From the NCBI GenBank assembly GCA_964599565.1, contig CAZRFE010000003.1:1-64000 (forward strand): 64,000 nucleotides of DNA, in the 5' to 3' direction. Each line of letters starts with the position of its first letter. Position 1 is the stretch's first letter. Under the pieces are notes generated by a model. The model worked only from the letters and a program-made list of their open reading frames with translations. It was not told where the DNA came from and did not search any database. This document shows positions 8,944-16,839 of the stretch, piece after piece. This DNA comes from JAJUFS01 sp964599565. GTDB taxonomy: Bacteria > Pseudomonadota > Gammaproteobacteria > Natronospirales > JAJUFS01. Position numbers and translations under genes: made by a program.

Positions 8944-10295
8944 CAGTGCGTCCCCCGTTCACGCAGACCCGCAACGACTCTTTCCATGCGCGCGGATCGC
9001 GAACCTTTCACCAGCACCGTAACTCCCGGCACAACTGCGCCGGCGAGATCGTCGATCAGTTGTGCGACATCGGAATGGCAGTTCGCATCGCCGAATGCGT
9101 CGCACGCCGCCATGCTCAGTTCACCGAGACCGTACAGCCGCTCCACACCGCGTTCCGCCGCGTATGCGCCGATCTCCTCGTGCAGCATGCGTGCGTCGGC
9201 ACCGAGCTCACCCATGTCGCCCATCACCAGCCAGCCGCGGCGACCGCCGGACGTCAGCCAGTCGATGGCAGCGCGCATCGATACGGGATTCGCGTTGTAG
9301 GTGTCATCGACGAGCGTCACGTTGTTGCCAAGCTGCTCCAGCTGCATGCGTCCGCCGACGTTCGTGACGCTGGCCAGTCCGGTTGCGATCGCATCGCTGT
9401 CCGCACCGACCGCGTGCGCGCCAGCGGCAGCGGCGAGCGCGTTCATCACGTTATGCCGGCCGTGCAGCGGCAGCGTGATCGCGACGCTGCCCGCCGGCGT
9501 CACCAGGGTGAACGCCGCGCCGCGTGCATCTTCTGCAATGTCGCCTTCGACATGGAAATCGTTCGCGGCGCCAATGCCGAAAAGAAACTTGGGCCGCATC
9601 CCCGCGCGCAACTTCCAGTCATCCGTCCAGGGTTGCTCGCCGTTGATCACGCAGGTGCCGCCATCGACAACGCCGGAATACATTTCGCCCTTGGCCTCGA
9701 CCACGCCTTCGATGCTGCCGAATCCTTCAAGATGCGCAGCACCCGCGTTCGTGATGAGTCCGACATCGGGCCGCGCGATGGCGGCAAGTGCCGCGATCTC
9801 GCCTGCGTGGTTCGCGCCCATCTCGATCACCGCGTAGCGATGATGCGCACGCAGGCGCAGCAGCGTGAGCGGAACGCCGATGTCGTTGTTGAGATTGCCT
9901 TCCGTTGCAAGGACATCGCCGCGCTCGGCAAGAATGGACGCCAGCATCTGTTTCACGGTTGTCTTGCCCGTGCTGCCGGTCACGCCGATCACGGGCAGCG
10001 CGAATTCGCGGCGCCATGCCGCGGCAAGGCGCGCGAGCGCATCCAGCGTGTCATCAGCAACCAGTTGCGGCAGCGACGTCGTCACTTCGTGATCGACCAG
10101 CACCGCAGCGGCGCCCGCCGCTTCGGCGGCGGCGATGAAATCATGTCCATCAAAGCGCGGGCCGCTCAGCGCGACAAACAGTTCGCCGCGGCGCAGGCTG
10201 CGCGTGTCCGTGGACACGCCGGCGATGTCGGCGGACTCGCCGATGAGACGGGCTCCAGCCTGCAGCGCGACGAATTTCAGATCCGTCATGCTCAT
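8943..10295 (-). CDS. murF: UDP-MurNAc-tripeptide--D-Ala-D-Ala ligase MurF
   Basis: Attaches the D-Ala-D-Ala dipeptide made by Ddl to UDP-MurNAc-tripeptide. The 450-residue protein shows the N-terminal substrate site VSTDTRSLRRGELFVAL, the P-loop GSTGKTT (107-113), MGANHAGEIAALA, HNVMNALAAAA and DDTYNANPVSM. Two Met codons (1 and 3) are possible starts; the first gives the ATGA overlap with murE. It is followed by mraY with a one-base overlap. Confidence 0.97.
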   Translation of the reverse strand: MSMTDLKFVALQAGARLIGESADIAGVSTDTRSLRRGELFVALSGPRFDGHDFIAAAEAAGAAAVLVDHEVTTSLPQLVADDTLDALARLAAAWRREFALPVIGVTGSTGKTTVKQMLASILAERGDVLATEGNLNNDIGVPLTLLRLRAHHRYAVIEMGANHAGEIAALAAIARPDVGLITNAGAAHLEGFGSIEGVVEAKGEMYSGVVDGGTCVINGEQPWTDDWKLRAGMRPKFLFGIGAANDFHVEGDIAEDARGAAFTLVTPAGSVAITLPLHGRHNVMNALAAAAGAHAVGADSDAIATGLASVTNVGGRMQLEQLGNNVTLVDDTYNANPVSMRAAIDWLTSGGRRGWLVMGDMGELGADARMLHEEIGAYAAERGVERLYGLGELSMAACDAFGDANCHSDVAQLIDDLAGAVVPGVTVLVKGSRSARMERVVAGLRERGTH

Positions 10296-11797
10296 GCCGA
10301 TTCCAGCGCTGCGCGCGCCGCCTCGCTGTCGGAAAAATGCTCGCGCTTCGTACCTACGATCTGGTAATCCTCGTGGCCCTTGCCGGCGATCACGACAACG
10401 TCGCCCGGCTTCGCGGCGCCGATGGCGGCGCGAATGGCCTTGCCGCGGTCGCGCTCGATCTGTGCATCATCCGGCGTGACCATGCCGGCGATGATTTCAC
10501 GCACGATCACGGCGCCGTCTTCGGTGCGCGGATTGTCATCCGTCACGATGACGACATCCGCAAGCGCTTCCGCGATCCGCCCCATCTCCGGACGCTTGCC
10601 GCGATCGCGATCGCCGCCGCAGCCGAACACGCAGACCAGCCTGCCCTGGCAATGTTCGCGCGCGGCGGAAAGTATCTGCGCAAGCGCGTCCGGCGTGTGT
10701 GCGTAATCGACGATCACCAGCGGGCGCTCGCCACCGCCGTGACGCTCCATGCGTCCGCGCACGGGCCGCACCGCGGAGACGGCGCGTGCCGCGTCGGCGA
10801 CGGCCACATCAAGACTCAGCAGGACGCCGAACACGGCCAGCAGGTTCAGCGCATTGAAACGCCCGAACAGCGGTGCGCGCAGCGCGACACGCTCGCCCGC
10901 GACATCGACTTCAAGATTCAGGCCCTGCGCATCGAATTCAATCTGCGTCGCAAAAATCGTGTTGGCGATCGACATTCCCCGCAGCGATTCCGCGTGCGTT
11001 GCGAACACCCATGCGCGCACCGACGGCGGCAGCGACGCGAGGATGTCGCGGCCGGTGGCGTCGTCTGCGTTGATGACGGCATCGCGCAAGCCGGGCATGT
11101 GAAACAGTCGGCGTTTCGCGGCGGCATATCCGCCGAGATCGCCGTGATAGTCGAGGTGATCGCGCGTGAGGTTCGTGAATACCGCAGTGCGGAAATTCAC
11201 GCCTGCAACGCGCTGCTGTTCGAGGGCGTGCGAGGAGACTTCCATCGCAACCGCGTCCGCGCCGCTGCCGGCAAGTTGCGCGAACAACGCCTGCAGCTTC
11301 ACGGCGTCCGGCGTCGTGTGCGTCGCGGGTTCAAGCGAATCCGTGAAGCCGTAACCGAGCGTTCCGAGCACGGCGGAGCGTCGGCCGTATGCCGACAGTG
11401 CCTGCGCGAGAAGATGGCTGACCGATGTCTTGCCGTTCGTGCCCGTAATGCCGATCACATCCATGCGCGCGGACGGATTGCCATAGAACGCCGCCGCGAT
11501 CCGGCCGGCATGCATGCCGAGATCCGGCACCGCGGCGAGAAGCACACCCTCGCGCGCTGCGGGCGGCGAGATGCCCGCCGCCGGTTCCCACAGCACGGTT
11601 TCCGCACCAAGGCGAACCGCTTCATCGAGATAGTCGAGACCGTGCGAACTGATGCCGGCGCATGCGAGAAAGACACCGCCCGGAACCACGAAGCGGCTGT
11701 CGATGCTCACGCCCTGGACGTCGCGATCCGCAATTGCATGCGCACCCGCGACACCCGCAAGCAGTTCGTGCAGCGATTTCACGTGACGCGCGCTCAT
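10292..11797 (-). CDS. murE: UDP-MurNAc-L-Ala-D-Glu--meso-DAP ligase MurE
   Basis: Adds the third stem residue. The specificity motif at residues 421-424 is DNPR, the form that binds meso-diaminopimelate rather than lysine, so this cell has Gram-negative DAP peptidoglycan. Other landmarks are the P-loop GTNGKTS (119-125), THTTPDAVKLQ, MEVSSHALEQ, and VDYAHTPDALAQIL. Length is 501. It overlaps ftsI and murF by ATGA on both sides. Confidence 0.97.
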   Translation of the reverse strand: MSARHVKSLHELLAGVAGAHAIADRDVQGVSIDSRFVVPGGVFLACAGISSHGLDYLDEAVRLGAETVLWEPAAGISPPAAREGVLLAAVPDLGMHAGRIAAAFYGNPSARMDVIGITGTNGKTSVSHLLAQALSAYGRRSAVLGTLGYGFTDSLEPATHTTPDAVKLQALFAQLAGSGADAVAMEVSSHALEQQRVAGVNFRTAVFTNLTRDHLDYHGDLGGYAAAKRRLFHMPGLRDAVINADDATGRDILASLPPSVRAWVFATHAESLRGMSIANTIFATQIEFDAQGLNLEVDVAGERVALRAPLFGRFNALNLLAVFGVLLSLDVAVADAARAVSAVRPVRGRMERHGGGERPLVIVDYAHTPDALAQILSAAREHCQGRLVCVFGCGGDRDRGKRPEMGRIAEALADVVIVTDDNPRTEDGAVIVREIIAGMVTPDDAQIERDRGKAIRAAIGAAKPGDVVVIAGKGHEDYQIVGTKREHFSDSEAARAALESA

Positions 11798-13512
11798 GGC
11801 GCCGACCTTTCCGCGATGAGCGTGCGCTCATCGACGGGTGCAACCGCATCCGGCGCAACGTTGAGCACGCGCAGGCCGCCGGCCATGACGCGCGCGAACA
11901 CCGGCGCTGCAATCTCGCCGCCGTAGTATTCGCCGTCGCGTGGTTCGTTGATGACGATCACCGTCACGAGGCGCGGATCGGACGCAGGCGCCATGCCGGC
12001 GAACACGGCGATGTGACGATCGCTGGCATAACCGCCCGCGACGGCCTTGCGCGCAGTGCCTGTCTTGCCCGCAACGCGATAGCCGTTGACCGCGGCCGCC
12101 ATGCCCGTTCCGCCCGGCTCTATGACCGTCTCCAGCATGCGGCGCATCTGTCGCGCGCTTTTCGCCTGGATGACCTGCTCGCCCTCGTGACTGCTGCCGG
12201 CGACAAACGACACCGGACGAAGCATGCCGTCCGCTGCGATGATTCCGTATGCCTGCGCAAGCTGCAGCGGCGTCACGCTCAGGCCGTAACCGTACGCGAT
12301 CGTCGCCTGCGTGACATCGCGCCAGCGCTGCCAGTGCGGCAGCATGCCGCCGCTCTCGCCAGGCAGCCCGCTGCCCGTGACACTGCCGAAGCCAAGGCGC
12401 GCAAGCACCGACCACAGCTGATCGCGTTCCAGCGAGAGCGCGATCTTGCTTGCACCGACGTTGACGGATTTGGTCAGCACCGTCGTGACATCGATCACGC
12501 CGTAATTGCGCGTATCGGGAATCGTGTATCCGCCGACCTTGATGAATCCCGGCGACGTATCAACAGGCGTCGAGGGTTCGTAGCGTCCCGTTTCAAGCGC
12601 CGCGAGAATCGGAAACGGCTTGAAGCTGGAGCCAGGCTCGAACACGTCGGTGACGGCGCGATTGCGATAGTTGCCGCCCTGCATTTCACTGCGGTTGTTG
12701 GGATTGAACGACGGCTGGTTCGCGAGCGCGAGCACTTCGCCCGTCGTTGCGTCAAGCACGACGATGGAACCCGACACCGCATCGTTTTCCTGGATCGCGG
12801 CCTTCAGCTCGCGGTAGGCAAGATACTGCAGGCGAAGATCGATGCTGGTACGCAGCGTCTGGCCGGGATGCGGCGCGCGCAGCTGTTCGATGTCCTCGAT
12901 CGTGCGTCCCAGCCGGTCGCGCAGCACGCGCTTCGCGCCCGCCTCTCCGCTCAACCATTCGTTGAACGCAAGTTCCAGGCCTTCCTGTCCCTTGTCGTCG
13001 ATGTTGGTGAAGCCAAGCAGGTGCGCGGTCACTTCCGCGGCCGGATAGAAACGCTTGTACTCGCGCTCGAGATGCACGCCGGGAATGGCGAGCGCGTTGA
13101 CGGCGTCGGCGACCTGCGGCGTGACCTGCCGCTTGATGTACACGAACTCGCGGTCACTGCGTTCCGCGATCATGCGCAGCATGTCGCGCGGATTCTCGCC
13201 GATTACATTCGCGAGCTCCGGAATGCGCGTTGCCGCATCGCGCAGTTCCCGCGGGTTCACCCAGACGGATGCCACCGGCGTGGAAACCGCAAGCGGCTCG
13301 CCATTGCGATCGGTGATCATGCCGCGATGCGCGGGCATCTCGACGACGCGCACATGCCGCGCCTGGCCCTGGTCCTGCAGGAAATCCTTGCGCAGCACCT
13401 GCAGGTCGAACGCGCGCGCGACCATCAGCAGCGCGCCCGCGACGAACAGGCCCGCCACGAACAGGTTGCGCCACTCTCCGCGCGGCTCGATGTTGTCGTT
13501 ATTGCCCGGCAT
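11794..13512 (-). CDS. ftsI: FtsI (PBP3), septal transpeptidase
   Basis: Class B penicillin-binding protein that cross-links septal peptidoglycan with FtsW. The 572-residue protein has a short cytoplasmic tail, one membrane helix near residues 18-36, a pedestal domain with RGMITDRNGEPLAVS, and a transpeptidase domain. The three catalytic motifs are SSFK at 295-298 (nucleophile Ser295), SVN at 349-351, and KTGT at 483-486. Length and motif spacing match E. coli PBP3. Its start lies 14 bases inside ftsL. Confidence 0.97.
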   Translation of the reverse strand: MPGNNDNIEPRGEWRNLFVAGLFVAGALLMVARAFDLQVLRKDFLQDQGQARHVRVVEMPAHRGMITDRNGEPLAVSTPVASVWVNPRELRDAATRIPELANVIGENPRDMLRMIAERSDREFVYIKRQVTPQVADAVNALAIPGVHLEREYKRFYPAAEVTAHLLGFTNIDDKGQEGLELAFNEWLSGEAGAKRVLRDRLGRTIEDIEQLRAPHPGQTLRTSIDLRLQYLAYRELKAAIQENDAVSGSIVVLDATTGEVLALANQPSFNPNNRSEMQGGNYRNRAVTDVFEPGSSFKPFPILAALETGRYEPSTPVDTSPGFIKVGGYTIPDTRNYGVIDVTTVLTKSVNVGASKIALSLERDQLWSVLARLGFGSVTGSGLPGESGGMLPHWQRWRDVTQATIAYGYGLSVTPLQLAQAYGIIAADGMLRPVSFVAGSSHEGEQVIQAKSARQMRRMLETVIEPGGTGMAAAVNGYRVAGKTGTARKAVAGGYASDRHIAVFAGMAPASDPRLVTVIVINEPRDGEYYGGEIAAPVFARVMAGGLRVLNVAPDAVAPVDERTLIAERSAP

Positions 13513-13777
13513 TCTTCAGCACCATGACGTCATCGCCTCGCGGGATGGTCATGCCCAGTTCCTTGCGCGCCACCTGCTCGATGCGGCCATGCGTCGCCCA
13601 CGCGCTCTGTTCCAGCTGCAGCTGGCCCCATTCCACTTCCAGCGCGTCGCGTCGCGCTTCGAGCTGTTGAAGCTCCACGAACTCCGTGCGATTGCCATGC
13701 CGCGCCTGCACGACGGCAAGCGCGCTCGCGACATTCGCTGCGAGCAGCACGGCGAGCGCGATCCAGGTGCCGTTCAT
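13499..13777 (-). CDS. ftsL: Cell division protein FtsL
   Basis: Small bitopic divisome protein that forms a coiled coil with FtsB and activates FtsWI. The 92-residue product has a membrane helix at about residues 5-23 and a periplasmic heptad-rich stretch (LQQLEARRDALEVEWGQLQL region), then the KELGMTIP segment typical of FtsL. Identity rests on this architecture and on the position between rsmH and ftsI. It overlaps rsmH by ATGA and ftsI by 14 bases. Confidence 0.92.
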   Translation of the reverse strand: MNGTWIALAVLLAANVASALAVVQARHGNRTEFVELQQLEARRDALEVEWGQLQLEQSAWATHGRIEQVARKELGMTIPRGDDVMVLKNAGQ

Positions 13778-14733
13778 GGCGCACTTCCCGCCGTTCGTTC
13801 CGCGCAGCGCAGGACGGCGCTCCGTGCGCGCGGATTGCGATTCACTTCATCCGCATCCGCCACCATCGCCTTGCCCACGGTCCGCAGCGCCGGTTCGGCA
13901 TGCGGCACGGGCAGGCCGCGCGGCAAACCGCTCACGTGTGGCGGACGAGCGTTGTCGCGGATGAATCGCTTCACGCGGCGATCCTCAAGGGAGTGGAAGC
14001 TGATCACGCACAGCCGGCCATGCGGCGCGAGCACGCGCACGCATTGCGCGAGGACATCGTCAAGATCGTCCAGCTCCTTATTAATAAGTATCCGCAGCGC
14101 CTGGAACGTGCGCGTCGCGGGGTGCTTGCCCTTCTCGCGCGTCGGTACGGCAGCGGCGACGAGTTCCGCGAGCTCGCTGGTCGTGACAAGCGGCGACTGC
14201 TCGCGGCGGCTCGCGATCGCCCGCGCGATCCGGCGCGCGAAACGCTCCTCGCCGTACTCGAACAGCACGCGCGCGATTTCGCCTTCATCGGCGTGCGACA
14301 GCCATGCCGCCACGCTCTCACCGGATGTCGGGTCCATGCGCATGTCGAGCGGGCCTTCCGACTGGAAACTGAAACCGCGCGCCGCATCGTCGAGCTGCGG
14401 CGAGGAAACGCCGAGATCGAGGAGGATTCCGTCGACCTTGCCGCTGCAACCTGCCTCTTCAACGATCCGCTCGAGCATCGTGAAGCTCCCGTGAACGATG
14501 CGAAATCGCGTGTCCGCGCCGAAACGCAGCGTGGCGGCGCGGACGGCTTCCGGGTCCTTGTCGAACGCCAGCAGGCGGCCACCGGGAGCCAGCCCCGCCA
14601 GCATCGCGGCGGCATGTCCGCCCCGGCCGAACGTGCCGTCGACATAAAAGCCATCGGGCCGCACCGCCAGCCCTTCAAGGCAGGCGTGCAGCAGGACCGG
14701 TTCGTGCTCGCCCTGGCGCGGCACGCGGCTCAA
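13774..14733 (-). CDS. rsmH: 16S rRNA m4C1402 methyltransferase RsmH (MraW)
   Basis: SAM-dependent N4-methyltransferase acting on C1402 of 16S rRNA. Seen: HEPVLLHACLEGLAV at the N-terminus, the SAM loop DGTFGRGGHAAAML, GILLDLGVSSPQLDDA and RGFSFQSEGPLDMRMD, and the C-terminal VISFHSLEDRRVKRF. The start is uncertain. A TTG at 14733 overlaps the mraZ stop as TTGA, matching the overlap pattern of the cluster, with GGAG 11 bases upstream. A GTG at 14724 is nearly as good. The ATG at 14796 would add 21 residues inside mraZ that do not resemble the family. Confidence 0.94.
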   Translation of the reverse strand: MSRVPRQGEHEPVLLHACLEGLAVRPDGFYVDGTFGRGGHAAAMLAGLAPGGRLLAFDKDPEAVRAATLRFGADTRFRIVHGSFTMLERIVEEAGCSGKVDGILLDLGVSSPQLDDAARGFSFQSEGPLDMRMDPTSGESVAAWLSHADEGEIARVLFEYGEERFARRIARAIASRREQSPLVTTSELAELVAAAVPTREKGKHPATRTFQALRILINKELDDLDDVLAQCVRVLAPHGRLCVISFHSLEDRRVKRFIRDNARPPHVSGLPRGLPVPHAEPALRTVGKAMVADADEVNRNPRARSAVLRCAERTAGSAP

Positions 14734-15185
14734 AGCGACAACGACTCCAGCTCTGCCGGCAACGGCGCGCTCTCGCTTTCGTCTTCCGACAGCCACGCGT
14801 CGCGACGCGCCATCCAGGATTCCTCATCCCAGATCTCGAACTTGTTGCCCTGGCCGATCATCACCGCCGCCTTGTCGAGCTTCGCGAACTCGCGCAGTGG
14901 CGGCGGCAGCAGCACGCGTCCGTGGGAATCCATTTCAATCTCGGTGGCATGGCCGACAAGGAGGCGCTGCAGGCGCCGGGCCTGCGCGTTGAAGCTCGGC
15001 AGCTTTACCAGCTTGCGTTCGATCTCTTCCCACTCGGGCAGCGGATAAAGAAGAAGACAGTGATCACGATCAACGGTCACGACGAGCTGGCCCCCGCAGC
15101 GTTCCTGCAGGCGCTCGCGATACCGGGTCGGAATGACGATCCGCCCCTTGGCATCGAGCTTGACGTTGTTGACTCCCCTGAACAT
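14730..15185 (-). CDS. mraZ: Transcriptional regulator MraZ
   Basis: AbrB-fold DNA-binding protein that represses its own dcw operon. The 151-residue product begins MFRGVNNVKLDAKGRIVIP and has a second copy of the fold around HATEIEMDSHGRVLLPPPLR, the usual tandem arrangement. The ATG at 15185 is chosen over 15239. It gives the normal family length (E. coli 152), and the extra 18 residues of the longer frame would lie over the operator and reach into the -10 element. First gene of the dcw operon. Confidence 0.96.
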   Translation of the reverse strand: MFRGVNNVKLDAKGRIVIPTRYRERLQERCGGQLVVTVDRDHCLLLYPLPEWEEIERKLVKLPSFNAQARRLQRLLVGHATEIEMDSHGRVLLPPPLREFAKLDKAAVMIGQGNKFEIWDEESWMARRDAWLSEDESESAPLPAELESLSL

Positions 15186-15203
15186 GACGTCGGCGGGACG
15201 AAG

Positions 15204-15229
15204 TCCCACGCTCTCCCACTTTTTCCCAC
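15204..15229 (-). promoter_or_regulatory. MraZ operator: three GTGGGA boxes
   Basis: On the minus strand three exact copies of GTGGGA occur at 15229-15224, 15219-15214 and 15209-15204, each 10 bases from the next. MraZ proteins are known to bind TGGGN repeats with 5-base spacers upstream of mraZ. The boxes lie just after the predicted transcription start of the promoter at 15238-15267 and before the mraZ ATG, so bound MraZ should block transcription of the whole cluster. Confidence 0.88.
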
Positions 15230-15237
15230 TTGGAGAC

Positions 15238-15267
15238 ACTATAGGTAGGCGTTTGTGAGAGTGTCAA
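15238..15267 (-). promoter_or_regulatory. Sigma-70 type promoter of the dcw operon
   Basis: Minus strand TTGACA (15267-15262), an 18-base spacer, then TATAGT (15243-15238). The -35 is a perfect consensus and the -10 matches five of six. The start point should be near 15231, immediately before the MraZ boxes. This placement also rules out the upstream ATG at 15239 for mraZ. Confidence 0.8.
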
Positions 15268-15485
15268 GAGTAAAACCCACTACAGAACAGGGATTTCTTT
15301 TTATCTGTCAGCGACTTACGTTATTGCTGCAATGCGGATAAGGCAAATTTGCTGCAATTGCACAACAATAAAATTCAATGAGTTACAACGCCTACTTTCG
15401 GCGAGTTCTGAAGAGACGAAGAGGTATGACGCGGGAAAAAGCGAGGTAAATGGCGATCAGGAAAAGATCATCACGGGAATTTAAA

Positions 15486-15842
15486 GAAGGAGTCGGCCTG
15501 TAAGCCGGGTTCTGTCGAGGACAGTCATTCATCTGGGATGAACGTCACCGTTCACCTCAAGCGGCCTACCCGGGAACTACGCGGGCCACGTAATCGTTCC
15601 CCTATTTGGCCTTGCTCCGAGTGGGGTTTGCCCTGCCACGTTCCGTTACCGGACGCGCGGTGCGCTCTTACCGCACCTTTTCACCCTTACCTGTGCTGCA
15701 CTCGCGTGCGCACATCGGCGGTATGTTTTCTGTGGCACTTTCCGTCGGCTCGCGCCGCCCAGGCGTTACCTGGCACCCTGCCCTGCGGAGCCCGGACTTT
15801 CCTCCACGTCACGAAGACGCAGCGACTGTCCGGCCAACTCCG
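15486..15842 (-). ncRNA. rnpB: RNase P RNA (class A)
   Basis: Catalytic RNA that removes tRNA 5' leaders. The minus strand has the conserved 5' block GAGGAAAGTCCGGGCTCC, and near the 3' end AGATGAATGACTGTCC followed by ACAGAACCCGGCTTA, all hallmarks of bacterial RNase P RNA. The ends pair as a 10-base P1 helix: GGAGTTGGCC (15841-15832) with GGCCGACTCC (15498-15489). The 5' end agrees with a promoter ending 7 bases upstream. The 3' boundary is approximate. The position between mraZ and rsmI is the same as in Pseudomonas. Confidence 0.96.
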
Positions 15843-15848
15843 GGGCGA

Positions 15849-15876
15849 ACAATACGCTGTTGCGAAAGGCTGTCAA
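15849..15876 (-). promoter_or_regulatory. Promoter of rnpB
   Basis: Minus strand TTGACA (15876-15871), 16-base spacer, TATTGT (15854-15849). A start 7-8 bases later falls at 15842-15841, exactly where helix P1 of the RNase P RNA begins. The promoter lies in the short gap between rsmI and rnpB. Confidence 0.75.
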
Positions 15877-15890
15877 GCATCGCCGCGGGA

Positions 15891-16754
15891 TCACTTCGCG
15901 CGTTCGCCCTGCAGTTCCAGCGCGCGTTGGTACAGTGACTGGCGGCGTTCACCGGTCAATCCCGCGGCAACCTTCGCGGCCTTGCTCGCAGGAAGTTCCT
16001 CAAGCAACGCGCGCAGGATTTCATCACTGCTGTATTCGTGCGCACGGTCACCGGCGGCGCCCGCGATCATCACGACGATTTCCCCGCGCGTCGCATTCGG
16101 GTCGCGCTCCGTCCACGCGCAGAGTTCAGCAAGCGAAGCGCTGTGAAATTCTTCGTGCAGTTTCGTGATCTCGCGTGCTACGCATGCGAATCGATCGGCG
16201 CCAAATGCGATTGCGGCATCGGCGAGCATGTCGTGCAAGCGGTGCGGCGCTTCATAGAACACGAGCGTGTGCGAATCGCCCGCGAGCGCGCCAAGCCGTT
16301 CGCGCCGCGCACCCGGTTTTGCCGGCAGGAAGCCTTCGTAACTGAACCGGTCCGTTGGCAATCCGGCGGCGGAAAGCGCCGCGATGACGGCGCTCGCACC
16401 GGGCACGGGAACGACGCGAATGCCGGCGTCGCGCAGCGCGCGCACCAGGGCAAAGCCCGGGTCGTTGATCAAGGGTGTGCCCGCATCGCTGATGAGCGCG
16501 CATGATTCGCCGCGCTGCAATCGATCAAGCACCGCAGAAATACGCGCGTGTTCATTGTGTTCATGCAGGGAGATGCGTGGCGCGCGGCTGCCGAGATCGG
16601 CGAGCAGCCGTCCGCTGTGACGCGTGTCCTCGCAGAATATGCAGTCGACTTCGGTGAGTATGCGTTCAGCGCGGCGTGTCAGGTCTTCACGGTTGCCGAT
16701 GGGAGTTGCGACGACGTAGAGCACGCCGGTGGATCCATCTGGCTGCGTTGACAC
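15891..16754 (-). CDS. rsmI: 16S rRNA 2'-O-ribose C1402 methyltransferase RsmI
   Basis: Tetrapyrrole-methylase-fold enzyme that 2'-O-methylates C1402 of 16S rRNA, the same nucleotide that RsmH N4-methylates. The 287-residue product (E. coli 286) shows LYVVATPIGNREDLTRRA at the N-terminus, FCEDTRHSGRLL, LISDAGTPLINDPG and VPVPGASAVIAALSAAG. Start: a GTG at 16754 preceded by GGGGG at about 8 bases; the longer frame from 16895 crosses into the divergent lpoA. A C-terminal helical domain ends the protein. Confidence 0.95.
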   Translation of the reverse strand: MSTQPDGSTGVLYVVATPIGNREDLTRRAERILTEVDCIFCEDTRHSGRLLADLGSRAPRISLHEHNEHARISAVLDRLQRGESCALISDAGTPLINDPGFALVRALRDAGIRVVPVPGASAVIAALSAAGLPTDRFSYEGFLPAKPGARRERLGALAGDSHTLVFYEAPHRLHDMLADAAIAFGADRFACVAREITKLHEEFHSASLAELCAWTERDPNATRGEIVVMIAGAAGDRAHEYSSDEILRALLEELPASKAAKVAAGLTGERRQSLYQRALELQGERAK

Positions 16755-16839
16755 TGTCCGGCCCCCACTCGATACTTTGCGACTCTTCACGCATCGCCTC
16801 GCGCACGAGGCTCCCCATCCTGCAACGGGGTAAGGACAC

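Noticed and set aside
15204..15229. Short tandem repeat or CRISPR-like array
   Set aside because: Three 6-base boxes at 10-base pitch are the MraZ operator, far too short for a CRISPR repeat.
15186..15239. N-terminal extension of MraZ from the ATG at 15239
   Set aside because: It would begin inside the -10 element and upstream of the likely transcription start, and would read through the operator.
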